Source of the DNA: Colias croceus
Lineage: Eukaryota > Arthropoda > Insecta > Lepidoptera > Pieridae
Assembly (NCBI RefSeq): GCF_905220415.1
Contig: NC_059538.1
Span: forward strand, 6,882,001 to 6,946,000
Reading direction: 5' to 3'
DNA: 64,000 bases
Notes under the pieces: model-generated
Told to the model about the DNA's origin: nothing
Databases searched by the model: none
The model's input: only the letters and a program-made list of their open reading frames with translations
Translations under genes and position numbers: made by a program
Shown: positions 12,099 to 21,340 of the stretch, in pieces
Layout: each line of letters starts with the position of its first letter
How positions within the stretch are numbered: the stretch's first letter is position 1

Positions 12099-14629
12099 TG
12101 ACACATACGTATACACAAGTGTGTATAATATACGCAAACATGCATCCACACATATACGTAAACACGCACGTACGTCAGAGATATCAAATACGGGCTCGCA
12201 TGCAAAACATAATTTTATACAAACACAAAATATTTTTATGTAAATTCCGAACACTTTAAACTATACTTTTTTTTTAAATTTTGTACATGTGTCAGTCAAA
12301 ACAAGACAAAACAATGATTACACTATTCATACTACTACATAATATAACAAAAGAATATATTATAATATAGGACAAGGAATAAACAAGAAGAACTAGAAAA
12401 GTATACAATTAAATAAATAATTTTAGTATACGTTTAAATTGCAAGCCGTACAGACATATCTACAGAAAATCTACAAATCGAATCGAATCGAAATTTGCTA
12501 AATTCAATGTCTTGTTTTCGTTTCAAATACTCTGTACCAAGAAAGACAAAGTTACAAAGACAAAGATAGGAAGTTACAAAGAAGAGATAGGAGCTCTATT
12601 TGTCTCTTTTCATTTAGTTGGATCTGTATCGCCGTTGCTAACGCGATCAAGATATTTTAGGGACGGGGTTCATCTATCAGTGATTATGTCCGGGTAGGCG
12701 ACCTAATTTAAAAAAAATATATCGAAGGCGACATGATTATCTAGGACTGTGATTGATGTTTGATGCAATACTACGCAATCTGATCTGTAATAATAATAGT
12801 TCAGGATACATCGCCCATTTTTGCAAGTGACTACGATCAAGCTGATTTTCCGTTTGTAGCTTTATTTTGATGAGACACCGAATAATTTCGTGTACGAAAC
12901 TCTCGATTTTGGTAGCTAACAGAGATAACAAGGATAAAATTTTTTGATTTGATGGTTCTCAAATATTTATTACGCAATTTGTAGGACAATATGTCTGTTG
13001 AAATATATAAACATTAACTAAGTGAAAACAAAAAAAATCAGCTTGTTAGTAATCATTTATGATGGCCTCGTTATCGATACACTTTGGAAAGGGGGACTCT
13101 TTCAACCAACCATAGATTTTGTAGGACAAATATTTTTTCGAATAATTTAGGTAATTATCTTGAGATTGAACAAAAAAAAATTCAGTTAACGTAATAAATA
13201 TTTGAGAACCATCAAATCAAAAAATTTTATCCTTGTTACCATAAAAATATATGGTATTTATGTATACGTTAGGTGATTTGCCTATTGCCCTATTTCATGC
13301 CGTAGTTGTGCGATGTGCTTAGATCATAGTATTGTTATGTATTTTTAAAAAGTTCGATATGGGGATTTCCAACAGGGGCGCGCAATCCCCATGGGTTTCG
13401 TCAGTCGATTGTCGCGGGTTGCGGATTGATACAGGGGCGTGCAACACGCGTTTCATTTGAATAAAAAATGATTTTTCATGCGGCAGAATATTCGTTGGCC
13501 AATGAAATTACCACGAGAAATATAGGTGGAAAAAACATTCAACAACATATTTTGAATGGTTCTCACGGGTATCAAAAATAGTTTTAGTTTAAACCTATAA
13601 ATCGTGAATTAATTCTTTTTATTAATAAATATTTTGGTTGTAATATATTTGGGGATATTGAATTCAAAAATGAAAAAGAAACCTTGAAGTTACATCACAC
13701 ATGGGCAGAACCATCAACCAAGCCCCTATATTAGTGTCAAAATCGTCGATAAAGTAAAGGGGTGCATTCAATGAACTAACGTTTGTCGTCCCTTCCTAAA
13801 TAATGAAATGTATGAGCGAAGACTAGTAAACCCTAATTCTATCCACCCTCTGATAGTGAATCTAGACTAAGACTAACAAATTGCCGCGAAACAAATATTG
13901 AGTAAAACTGTGCCCGCAACTTTGTTTGCATAGTAATTGCGGTTCTTACTTCGTACAAACACGCGGGTTGCTTTTATTAGTCGTTGTATTGAATTATAGT
14001 TACATATTAATTGCTTATTATTAACATGGTAGTGATAATTACCATGTTGAATTACACAAACAAATTCAAATGCTTCAGTTCCATAATCTTATTGTTAGTA
14101 AATATCGAATAAATTAACTTCTATGTATCCATCCTATTAAATGTAATTGCGCAAGACAGTAACGGAATTTCAGTTTTCAGTAAAACTCTACTAATCTATA
14201 CTAATATTATATTCATATCCATATCATATCCATACTAATATTTTTCACTTTTCACATTTTCACTTCAAATGCGAAAGTAACTCTGTCTGTCTGTCTGTCT
14301 GTTACTCAATTACGCCTAAACTACTGAACCAATTTGCACGAAATTTGGTATAGAGATATTTTGATACCCGAGAAAGGACATAGGATAGGTTTTATCCCAG
14401 AAATCCTACGGGAACGGGTTTTTCTTTGAAAAGGCGGGCGAAGGCGCGGGTGAAAAGCTAGTTCCATATATATTTACAGATACATTACAGATTACAATTT
14501 CCTTGTATATAATCGTGTACATATTTTGCCCAGGCGCCAGTATCGGTGGTCGCGAAGCCGGTGTTCGCGCGCGGGTCGGGCGCCCCGCAGCCGCCGCCCG
14601 AACTCGACGACCTGTCGCACCTCGCCTGA
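81..14629 (+). CDS. Taf6: TAF6, TBP-associated factor 6 (3' part; seven exons; 5' end lies left of the window)
   Basis: TAF6 is a histone-fold subunit of TFIID (and SAGA-type complexes) and pairs with TAF9 in the nucleus. Exons read by eye: 81-234, 564-736, 2780-2955, 5002-5111, 5246-5323, 5857-5964 and 14534-14629; phases join without a stop. The first three encode the conserved C-terminal HEAT-type region, with the motifs LAELGPEVVKVFILPR, GERVEGAL and DYGYLGPSL. The later exons are a low-complexity Gln/Pro/Ala/Val tail ending DDLSHLA and a TGA at 14627. The N-terminal histone fold is outside the window. The acceptor at 563/564 has a weak pyrimidine tract and was chosen because it keeps phase and homology. 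The last intron (5965-14533) is swollen by a retrotransposon. Exon 3 carries the 137-bp tandem array. A possible poly(A) signal AATAAA lies at 15068. Family identity is from remembered motifs, not a search. Confidence 0.88.
956..1130. mobile_element. AT-rich repeat fragment, probably a retroelement tail
   Basis: An AAATACAAATAC-like A-rich run passes into a stretch containing 'CACACTAGGATTCCCTGTG', which looks to me like a dispersed lepidopteran repeat. It lies in TAF6 intron 2. No coding potential is visible, and the assignment rests on general appearance only. Confidence 0.3.
1181..1385 (-). mobile_element. tRNA-derived SINE
   Basis: On the minus strand the segment starts near 1385 with a tRNA-like head. 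A box-A-like 'TTGGTACAGTGGTTGACGCG' is followed about 30 nt later by a box-B-like 'TGTTCGATTCCCGGTGG', the spacing of a Pol III internal promoter. A non-tRNA body then runs to about 1181. It sits in TAF6 intron 2, antisense to the gene. It is not a functional tRNA, because there is no acceptor stem or clean cloverleaf. Confidence 0.7.
1756..1978. mobile_element. Retroelement 3'-tail family A ('CTAGCTTTCCGCCTGCGGC')
   Basis: Starts CTAGCTTTCCGCCTGCGGC and ends in ATAATATTAGTGTAGA. Near-identical copies occur at 24721-24943 and 25165-25388, and a relative at 60423-60632. The sharp shared end and lack of coding sequence fit the 3' tail of a non-LTR element or a derived SINE. It lies in TAF6 intron 2. 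Confidence 0.6.
2858..4090 (+). repeat. Nine-copy 137-bp tandem array made of TAF6 exon 3 end plus its 5' splice site
   Basis: The unit is 137 bp and is present 9 times head to tail, with phase points at 2858, 2995, 3132 and so on to 3954. I saw no base difference between copies. Each unit carries the last ~98 nt of exon 3 (Pro/Ala-rich coding, very GC-rich), the donor TTG|GTACGT, and ~35 nt of intron ending in a pyrimidine-rich stretch and ACATAG. Only the first copy is joined to the upstream coding exon. Reading past the first donor meets an in-frame TAG at the end of the same unit. The array ends where a retroelement-like tail starts at 4091. Confidence 0.97.
4091..4265. mobile_element. 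Retroelement tail abutting the 137-bp array
   Basis: The stretch starts AAACAAAGTCGC and ends AAGCCGCGGGCGG, with the common internal phrase 'ACTACGCAACGGATTTTGAT'. It resembles the short non-coding retroelement tails dispersed through moth and butterfly genomes. It begins exactly where the ninth 137-bp unit stops. Confidence 0.5.
4266..4490. mobile_element. Retroelement tail, reverse orientation of family A-like ends
   Basis: Contains 'GATAGGTTTTATCCCGGAAA', then 'GGGTTTTTCTTTGAAAACGC', and ends GCGGGCGGAAAGCTAGTA, the inverse of the family A start. The same family recurs at 14195-14463 and 26515-26753. It lies in TAF6 intron 3. Confidence 0.55.
6013..6217. mobile_element. Left part of an older inverted-repeat element split by the LTR retrotransposon
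   Basis: Begins TTAAAAACAACCGACTTCAAA. The complementary end TTTGAAGTCGGTTAAAAA is found at 12017-12034, beyond the LTR element. The interior contains 'CCGATTACTCCGAGG' on the complementary strand, a phrase I know from a common lepidopteran repeat. The split implies that this repeat was present first. Confidence 0.6.
6218..6365 (-). repeat. 3' LTR of the gypsy-type element
   Basis: 148 bp, TGAAGTA...TACTTCA, with no difference seen from the copy at 11860-12007. It is short for a gypsy LTR. Confidence 0.92.
6465..9176 (-). CDS. Reverse transcriptase, RNase H and integrase of the LTR element
   Basis: 903 aa from the first ATG; the frame opens a little upstream. RT has LPMGLKTS and the catalytic YLDD (residues ~133-136). 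RNase H follows, beginning around QTDASDMAVGAV. Integrase has an HHCC zinc finger (HAGM…CAMC, ~575-615) and a D,D,E core with FLDLVGPL, ATDRGTEF and GSLEIAHK. No internal stop is seen. It makes element cDNA and inserts it. This is a transposable-element gene, not a host gene. The N-terminal RT segment before the ATG is cut off by the frame change near 9240. Confidence 0.93.
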   Translation of the reverse strand: MLQNDIIEESTSEWSSPILLVPKKSDGTKKWRLVIDFRKLNENIVDDKFPLPNITDILDSLSGSIYFTHLDLQQGYYQVKLNSESRKYTAFSTNTGHYQLKRLPMGLKTSCSAFSRVMSIAMSGLAFEKCFIYLDDLIIFGRSLTMHNQNLIDVFERLRKVNLKLNPAKCQFLKKEILYLGHLVSAEGVSPDPEKTKILEKYPVPQNADEVRRFVAFCNYYRKFVPNFATIVIPLNRLLRKDETFVWNSECQNAFDYLKTSLMILQYPDFSDSNEFILQTDASDMAVGAVLCNGNMKPVAYASRPLNKAEKNYPVIQKELTALVWAVKYFRPYLFGRKFTIMTDHKPLIYLFGVRDPSSRLIKYRLILEEYDFKIVYVRGKDNVIADALSRVVITSDELKSVTEQVLAVTTRAQKRRMEENSVKEQSALNKDPDAWPDQPRVVELLRQPSDSIEMKLVEGDIIKKIKKENIKIEEKDYFVYVENKMVLFVDLSFRLQFSRAEFATKLKDFCERIKVKELCIVKDDKNEEFIKGICSEIKSLKKWNGPRICILKGVERIFDDKVKQFILNDYHLLPTSGHAGMTRMANNIKRKYYWPGLDLDIRKYVSKCAMCQKMKQSKYTKQPLSITTTAKTAFEKIFLDLVGPLDRDELGNCYILTLQCELTKYIEAYPLPNKEAVTVAHALVSNFILRFGVPKSIATDRGTEFVSQVMEQVCSLLKIEKLTSTAYHHQSIGSLEIAHKHLSVFLRTYCTNSSYSWSHWLPFWCFSYNTCVNTQTKYTPFELVFGRQCRLPNNLDKNVDPLYNADDYCLDLRYKLQIALRDARKNLIECKEKRKDYYDLKCNPVSYNENDLILVKKENSRKLDCDYDGPYKVVKDMGVNVKIEKKGKLDIVHKDRTKKYVT
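9206..10102 (-). CDS. Retroviral-type aspartic protease region of the LTR element
   Basis: 298 aa with the catalytic motif LLDTGASISV about 30 residues from the start and a second signature, ILGIDF, near residue 95. The remainder is a linker toward RT. The C-terminus (…NNINPIY, then divergent residues and a stop) is where RT normally begins. The expected RT continuation lies in another frame and resumes near 9243, indicating a frameshift. The reading frame is +1 relative to gag. The start is GTG or the next ATG. Expression may need termination-reinitiation or frameshifting. Confidence 0.82.
   Translation of the reverse strand: MMNNFIFECKSSAKFVNFYRNAQKYVLLLDTGASISVIREEVLPKGCQIFYNQLEVNGIGGKIKSPGYVHLEIHDIKRNRFQNNFYVFKNLPIAVDGILGIDFMTKYNANIDLGKNLLTLQVEDKFCTLPIHNKVEYSNSLVIPPRSETIHYVYLNKDMEGDCFVSAKEIKKDVFLAGAIARPKNKRIPIKILNTGEEEVRLDNLELDVESLNDYNILKFSSCESNHNRASTLLSLINLQNLNKEERESIEKICTKYPDIFFLPGDKLETTNVCEHSIKLKNNINPIYILNRIDCLNP
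10092..11015 (-). CDS. Gag-like polyprotein of the LTR element
   Basis: 307 aa. The first ~190 residues are a helical capsid-type region with the usual Gag spacing of acidic and hydrophobic residues (for example FKSIDEYGTQLEKLL, then KKFADGL). The C-terminal ~110 residues are rich in Arg, Gly, Asn and Tyr, with repeated RG/RGG-like steps and no CCHC zinc knuckle. RNA binding is therefore probably done by the RG-rich tail. It overlaps the next ORF by 11 nt. In its sense the junction reads GATGAATAA, so the protease ORF's first ATG overlaps the gag stop. The role is particle formation and RNA packaging for retrotransposition. Confidence 0.85.
   Translation of the reverse strand: MFKMEFELKTACGLIPVLDDKENTTKQLIDAVEMYADMLNSAGQSLLIKFILKGRLSENAKLRVNSDYMTVTDMLQDFRRKLLTTKSFTAIQDQIQSLNQGFKSIDEYGTQLEKLLTDLNIAQADGDVTKMNVLKPINEKMVVKKFADGLKNEKVSTIITARNYSSLKDAIQAAKDESRSSTSRPAEVMKMTSTRGTYYNNRSYFRGQGRGQPRGQGHYTYNSNWGKYQNNYNNNYRSNTPRYQRYSRPFQYTPRGRGHYNRRGYARRGVNNRGNLFTIPQNANSQASCNSEQSKSKESMNQFFRDE
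11841..11859 (-). other. Primer-binding site of the LTR element
   Basis: Immediately inside the 5' LTR the minus strand reads TGGCGACCCTGCCAGTTCC. The leading TGG pairs with the CCA tail of a tRNA primer. I did not identify which tRNA. Confidence 0.65.
11860..12007 (-). repeat. 5' LTR of the gypsy-type element
   Basis: 148 bp, identical to the 3' LTR by eye. It is the element's promoter-bearing end for minus-strand transcription. Confidence 0.92.
12008..12035. mobile_element. Right end of the split inverted-repeat element
   Basis: Starts with the 4-bp duplication CCTC (12008-12011) that also precedes the LTR at 6214-6217. It ends with the inverted terminal sequence matching 6013-6033. Confidence 0.6.
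12067..12098. repeat. (CA)n microsatellite
   Basis: An alternating CA/CG run in the last TAF6 intron, just right of the split repeat. Confidence 0.9.
12785..13245. mobile_element. Fold-back (long inverted repeat) element, copy 1, right arm truncated
   Basis: Shares the arm 'GATACATCGCCCATTTTTGC', the phrase 'ACCATCAAATCAAAAA' and its inverse with the full copy at 42003-42562. Here the right arm stops near 13240 after 'TTTATCCTTGTTACC'. No ORF is visible. It is probably a non-autonomous DNA element, and it lies in the TAF6 intron. Confidence 0.75.
13246..14194. other. Intronic stretch without a recognised gene
   Basis: AT-rich TAF6 intron sequence. One GC-richer patch (13360-13450) holds two partly similar phrases, 'CAGGGGCGCGCAA' and 'CAGGGGCGTGCAA', perhaps an old repeat. 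I see no ORF or splice-bounded exon. Confidence 0.5.
14195..14463. mobile_element. Retroelement tail with TCTG microsatellite
   Basis: Has 'AACTCTGTCTGTCTGTCTG', then 'CCTAAACTACTGAACCAATT', and ends GAAAAGCTAGTT. Relatives occur at 24310-24502 and 26515-26753. It sits about 70 nt before the last TAF6 exon. Confidence 0.6.
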
Positions 14630-16171
14630 CAGCCGCGTGTGCTCACCATTATCAAACACCTCAAGAAGACCAGATGAAGATGCTATACGACTATCCTAAA
14701 GTGCACCCGAAGATTCGAATTCGATATTGTGTTAGTTCTGTTTTGAAGAAAAGATTATTGTGCTTACACATGCGATTATGTTGTAATTTATGAAAATTCT
14801 GTTTCAACGTTACATAATTTAAAAAAATACATTTTTACGTATTTCTCGCGTTATTGAAACCTGTAGCGATTCGCGGTGAAATGTTCACGATTTTAATATG
14901 TGTTTTCGCCAAAAATGTCATCACTGGCTTATCCAAGTGAGCCGCTATCAAAGGATAACATGAAGTACCTTTGTCAGAGCGGACTGACTCGTTAAGAACG
15001 CGAATAAAGTCAAATCACCAATCAACATTTAGTTGATACGTGTAATATTCAAGACCAAATATAAAAAATAAAATATATGTAAAACTTGATGATATTTTCG
15101 ATTATACTGTCAGATCAAAAACATAAAATATTGAAATTGACTCGATAGAAAAAATTCACGAAGTTACCTCTAAATTTCACACTTTTACGTTTTTTACTTG
15201 ACATGGTAATGCCTATTATGTTCTTTTTTTCATAAACAATTATATTGAAACATTTGTGAGAACTTTGTCCGACCACTTTTTTGTAATTACTTATAGTTTT
15301 GGTTTAATCACGATAAAACACTTTTGGCGCTTACTATATTTTTAATTACGCAAGAAATCATCTTGCATCGCACGTTCCGGGAGCTAAAAACATAATTCTA
15401 TTTCATACATCAGACGCAGGCTGTGCAATCTTAGAACATTTTACCGTGCAACTGGGCGAAAGTAATGATACCAAATTGAAAGAGCACCGTCATCTAGTGA
15501 CAAGTCCTACAGTGAATGCCTTTTTAATTTTGTTGTATTATAAAACCATGTATTTCCGGTTTGTAGATACAGATGGCGCTTGTTGCTGTTAGCCGACTAA
15601 GTTGAAAGTACGGTTTTAGTTCATTACAGCTGTAGTGACGAAGTGACCATTTTATTCTTGAATCATTATAATCCGTATGGTGGATGCTAAATGTTACCAT
15701 TCAAAAAAAAAAAAAATTTTAGTAGTTTTATGTTATCATCATTGTATATATTTTGAGATATAGTTTAAACAAATAAATTATAAAAACTGCCATAATTTTA
15801 ATTTAATTTAAAACAGTAAAAACTTGATCTAAATAATTAACAAAATTCGCGTCGTAGTAGTTATTTTGTACTTTTTACTTGCAGTAATGAAACAAGCTGT
15901 CAACAATCAATGGCGGTCTGTCTGTCGTTAGTGCCGGTTGTTTTTGTTGATAAATTCATCAATTTATAACCTAGTGCTTCTCCGAATCTCCGTAATTCTT
16001 CAAGTTGAGCCACTGCTCCTTGGGTTTACGTCGAGTGTTTTCATCAAACTAGTGCTTCTCCGTGAATTCGTTGAGTTGAGCCCTTGCTCCTCACGATTAG
16101 CGTCGAGTGTTTGTTCTAGTATTTTTCGAGATAGAGACTCTGAGACTATAGTGCTTCTAAGTGACATTACC
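14630..16171. other. TAF6 3' UTR and the spacer/5' region of the THAP-transposase gene
   Basis: The first few hundred bases should be the TAF6 3' UTR, with AATAAA at 15068. The rest is AT-rich with no convincing ORF. A (A)n run at 15705 and the sequence GTAGATACAGATGGCGCT near 15563 are the only distinctive items. The THAP gene promoter must lie here; I cannot point to a core element with confidence. Confidence 0.45.
15559..15580 (+). promoter_or_regulatory. CTCF-like motif, direct copy 1
   Basis: A 22-nt sequence containing AGATGGCGCT is repeated exactly at 23509-23530 in the same orientation. The core fits the insect CTCF-type consensus (AG-R-K-GGC). Function is inference. Confidence 0.3.
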
Positions 16172-19100
16172 ATGTCTAGTAAACGTTGTTGTGTTCCTCA
16201 GTGTGTGGAAGTCGAAGGTACGTAACCAGACTGTTTCAAACCTGATACCAAACCAGTTCATACGCCCTGTCTTTGCACTGGTGCAATTTGAAAGTAAAAC
16301 ATGGCCTTTTGAAAGTAATGCGCGTACAGACAGGCTTATTTCAATACTCAATACATTTATTGCATTCCACAATGTGAACATGAGGTGTGGCCCTGACGAG
16401 CATAACAACCCACTGACCAAGGGCTCTTATAAATATTTGTTTCAAGCTCATGTATTATTATTTTTGCATTACATGAGCTTGAAACTTCTCTGGACGTCAT
16501 TATTTTTTATTAAGAAAGGGGGTTTATTAAGAAAGTGGGGTATGTACATAGAAATATGCCTGCAACATAATATAATGAAAAGTACACAAATAGTCTCTAT
16601 GCATTTAAACTGTCTTAAAGATAAATATAATGGAGAAGATGCTCTTAAAAATAATAATTGAAGTAATTCTATATCATAGGTCTGTCACAAGTTTTTTTTC
16701 TATAAATGTAATGCTTAAACTCCTTTTTTGCAGGCTCTTACAGAGTTCTTCATTGGTTTCCAAACCCTGATAAGGACATTGCTCGTTTCCGAACATGGGT
16801 TCATGCTATTGGAGGAGAAATTTTGAGTCTGAGCAATGAAAATATTTATAAACTTCGTCGAGTTTGTCATGCTCATTTCGAAGAGAAATATTGTTGCCGT
16901 TACAACAAAATTTCTAACATAGCTGTTCCAACATTACATATGCCAGGTTGGTAAACTATGTAGCTATATAATTGTCTATTAAATCTATAGTAGCTAAGTA
17001 TATATTTTAGTAGCTATAGGCTTTTAATGTGTCATAATAATTATGGCACCTTATGTTATTGTCATAATATAACATTAAATTGAAAATAAATGTTGCATGT
17101 ATTGTATCTAGTAAAACATTACTATAATTTAGAAAGTTTCATCAGAATTAACCTGTTCATTTCAGGAAATTTGAATTAGAATTTGGAATGGAAGATAATA
17201 TTTATTACCCTTAGGATTTAGAGATATTATTCAGTTTGTTCTTGAATTAATTCAATGTGTTATTCAACATTATTTTTTACAACAGAGAGGTTGTTTCTTT
17301 CGTTTCTACACTTTGGTAGAAACAAAACGAGATTTTGAACTTATTAAAATTGTCTATATTATTTTTGCAGGACCTTTATCAAAATTTATCTGCACTGATA
17401 GAAAACCATTGAGGGAAGTTGAAAATTTACCTTCTACTTCAAAAGGTCAGTACCTACACCTAAACTTCACATAAAGGTGCTAACACAGCAGTTGTGTAAT
17501 GAAAATGAAACATTCTATAATCTTATAGAATGTTTCATAACACTTGTTGTCTGAAAGTTTCAAGTTGTTTTGTGAGAAAATCTTCAAAAGTATGTAAATT
17601 GTAACAAAATATTGTCATGTTACACAATGTTTTATAACATTATAACTGATGTGTCAACACTTCAAGAAGATTTAAGGAGATAATGTTACTTAGCATGTCT
17701 ATTTTACACTTGTAATTTGACCAGAACTGCTACAGTGACTGAAATAATGCTCAGCCAAAGTAATACTATGTATTCGTAAGTGCATATATTATTTTTGCAT
17801 GTTTTGTTTTACTATAACCTCTACAACTTTTAACCCAGCTGGTAATAACTTGGTTTAAGCCCATGCTATCAGTTCCTGGCTACCTAGTTAGCCAAGCAAA
17901 AGCAATACATGCAAAAAAATATGTATTTCTTAGCCATACACTTCAATTTTGATTTAAAGTAACTATCTGAATAAGTTTTTCTATAAATTGGCATTTAAAG
18001 GATAAATGCCTGTTATATATATATCGGTCCCTACACACAAACTGACAGAAAAGTTGATGTTTACAGGAAAGCATTTTTAATTTTCAAACTGCTCTAAGAA
18101 TTATTTTAAGAGCAGATATATATTTAATTTAATGCAAATTTATTTCATGCAACAGCAAGCAGCAACATAAAATTCATTTATAACAATTTTCCTATTGTGT
18201 TTGTTTCAGGACCACTATCACTTCAAGATTCCCAAAAACCATTAAAAGAAAATGAAGCACCAGCACCAGGTTGGTATCTAAATATAATCCAAATTTTTCT
18301 TACTATTTAGCTAATTGCAAATTTTAGGTTTTACTATACATATAACAGTTCAGCAGCAAAAACACATTATGCAAAAATATTATAAAAGTACATAATTATA
18401 TAGTTTTAAAACTATAAACTTACTTAATTATAACTTTCGTTTTCCAGCTACTGTTGAACCTGATACAGTTGTTGAGAATCTTGAAATACAAGAATACAAA
18501 TTGGAGGATAAATATGGTGAGTGGCCCTTACTTAAATTTTAAAGAAAAAAGAAATAGAAACCTAAAGATAGAGTACTATGTTCATTTCCACTGCCTTTAT
18601 CTTTCACTCTACAACTCTTAATGGTTGAAGCCATGGGGCACAGCAGTGTTTATACATTTGATCTGCTGGACAGTACTTCTGTTTAAATAATTTCTTTAAT
18701 ATAATAATAGCTAAGGTAGCATGTTTTTAAAAGCTTAATTTTATTTGCAGGTCCAAACACTGCTAAAAAAGTAGTGACTCATAAGAAAATGACCAAAAAT
18801 GAGCGATCCTTATACCAAAAATTGGTAAACATTAGGATTAAGTTATCGAAGTGTCGGAACAGAGCACAGAAACAATCCCTGCAATTAAAAGCAGCCAAAA
18901 ATTTTATGAAGAATAGCAACTTTATAGCTACTATTAACAATATGCCAAGTGCTGCTAAACTTTTAACCATGTTGCAGTTTAGAGAGTCTAAAAAGAAAGA
19001 AAAAGGCAGAAGATTTTCTACTGAAGAAAAAATATTGGCTTTGGCAATGCTGAAGCAAAGCCCCAAAGGCTATCGATTTCTGCGAAGAATGTTGGTTTTG

Positions 19101-21272
19101 CCTTCACAGCAAATACTAAATACATTTTTGAACCAAGCCAATATAAAGCCTGGTATCAATAATAATATATTTGAACAGCTGAAAAAAAGAGCAAATAAAA
19201 TGAAACCAGCAGACAGACTCTGCATACTAATGTTCGATGAAATGTCTCTGAAGCCTAATTTAACTTATAATGAGAGAAAAGATTTGGTGATAGGTTTTGT
19301 GAACAATGGACGCGAGACAAAACAAGAATTCGCAGACCATGCACAGGTTTTTATGATCAGGGGTCTGATAAGAAAGTATAAGCAACCTGTTGCTTATACA
19401 TTTGCACAGGCGGCCACTAAAGGCCCAGAGCTGGCTTTACAAATCAAAACGATCATACAAAATCTACAAGAAACTGGGTTCAACGTAGTGGCTACAGTGT
19501 GTGACCAAGGCACTAATAATAGACATGCCTTAAATCTTCTTTTACATGAAAGCAGGGTACATATGCTGAGAAGTGGAAAAGAAGTCAGAGAAGAAACAAA
19601 AATAATTATAATTAATGATAAAAAAATTGTTCCACTGTATGATCCCCCGCATTTATTAAAAGGAATAAGGAACAACCTATTACAGAAAAATTTAAGGTAT
19701 AAAACAGATAAAGAAAAGACGGCTAAGTGGGATCACATTATAAAACTACATCAAGAAAATCCTGCATATAAAGGAATACGATTAGTGCCTAAGTTAACTG
19801 ATAGCCACGTTGATCCGACTAGGACGAAGATGAAAGTGAAATACGCCAGTCAAGTGTTCAGTAGATCTGTCTCTTCTACTATGGGATACCTTGCAGGTAA
19901 GATCAAGAGATGTTTTTTTTGTAATGGCCAACTAAACTTAGTGCAACAATATTAGATTAAATATCTGCCGGAATTTAAATATTTCCATTATATTTCAAAA
20001 TATTGGTTATTGCAATTACCTGGGTTCAGTTACTCTTTAAATTAAAATGTAGGTTTAATGGTACACCACTATGCAAACACATATCCCAAAGCATACACAT
20101 AACATGTACATTAGGTGCACAGACATTTTAAAGCATAAATGATCTAAATTCTAATATTGAATTGTTATTGTTTTACAGATAACGGAATCCTTCCAGACGA
20201 ATGTAAGGAGACTGCAGATGTACTACTTTTTTTTGATAATCTTTTTGACTCTGTGAATGGCAGCTTTGTCAAAAATAGGTATGCAAAACCACTCCTAGGA
20301 CCTGTAACACCCAATTCCAAACATCACGAATTTTGGAGAGAAGCAAAAAAAGTTTTAAAATCCATGAAATTTATCACAGATGAAAACAAAATTGCTAATG
20401 TACCTACCATTAATAATTGGGTATGGACACTGGAAGGCATAGAAACATTAGTTAAAATGTTAGCCATTGACTACAATGTTACATCTATATGGATGCGGCA
20501 CCTAAACCAAGACCCAATCGAAAATTTCTTTGGGGCTATAAGAAGCCATGGGTGCCGTAACACAAATCCAACACCTGAAAGATTTCAATCAGCATTAACA
20601 ACGTTATTAGTCAATAACCTATCCAGTGTCCATGCCCCTGGAGCAAATTGTGAAGAAGATCAATGCAATGCACTACATGCCCTCATCGTTACTAAAAATA
20701 AGGAACCTACGACTACTGGTGATATGTCTTTAGACATTGTTAACGAGATTACCCTTACACCTTTAGAGGAAAAAAGTCAGCCCCAAATAATGGGGCCTCT
20801 ACAGTATGTATCGGGATATTTTTTAAAAAAGACGAAAAATAAAATATTTAGGTCTTGTGAGGTTTGTAAGGGTAATCTCTATAGTGAAATTGAAAATGAT
20901 TTTATACAAAGAAAAGAATTTGCCAATCGTCGTTGGCTTTCCACCCCAAGCCCAGCATTTTTGGAATCAATATCCAACATGCAAGATATAATAAATACAA
21001 TAATATCTACTAATTTAAAACAAAAATTTCTAAGGGAAAATATAAAAACGATAATTCTTTTATTTTTAGACTTTAATTTTATGACATGCTCTGAACACAA
21101 AGAAAAATTAATAGACTTTTTAATTAATTTAGTTAGTCGATTTTTTTTATTTACATATTGTAAAAATATAAATAAAATTTTAACGGGCAAAAAAAATATA
21201 GACAGCGATGAGGATGCAATGCAGTGCAAAGCACAAAAATATTTTAAAAGATGTTTTAAGAGGAAAATTTGA
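16172..21272 (+). CDS. THAP-domain, P-element-transposase-like protein (THAP9 type), 7 exons, 900 aa
   Basis: Exons: 16172-16217, 16734-16946, 17371-17445, 18210-18269, 18448-18516, 18751-19896 and 20179-21272; every internal junction is phase 1. The start MSSKRCCVPQC opens a THAP zinc finger (Cys6/7, Cys11, Cys60, His63, then AVPTLHMP at 79-86), a sequence-specific DNA-binding fold. Exons 3-5 are short linkers. The P-element transposase region follows: a Lys-rich coiled-coil-like segment, then RNase H-like motifs FDEMSLK (Asp317), VCDQGTNN (Asp406) and QDPIENFFG (Glu651), with the GTP-binding-type insertion between. A YVSGYFLKK…CEVC segment lies in the C-terminal part. The reading frame is uninterrupted and the catalytic residues are kept. 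I found no terminal inverted repeats, so it may be domesticated (as in vertebrate THAP9) or a P-type element with ends I missed. It is separate from TAF6 upstream. Confidence 0.88.
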
Positions 21273-21328
21273 CATTATTATAATAATGCATTGTACCAAC
21301 AATGTAATGCAATTATTAGAATAATGTC
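21271..21328. other. Imperfect stem-loop spanning the THAP-transposase stop region
   Basis: GACATTATTATAATAATGCA near 21271 is partly complementary to the stretch ending AATAATGTC at 21328. It begins one base inside the TGA stop. It could be an mRNA 3' structure or a degraded terminal repeat. Confidence 0.5.
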
Positions 21329-21340
21329 AAAGGAGGGTGC

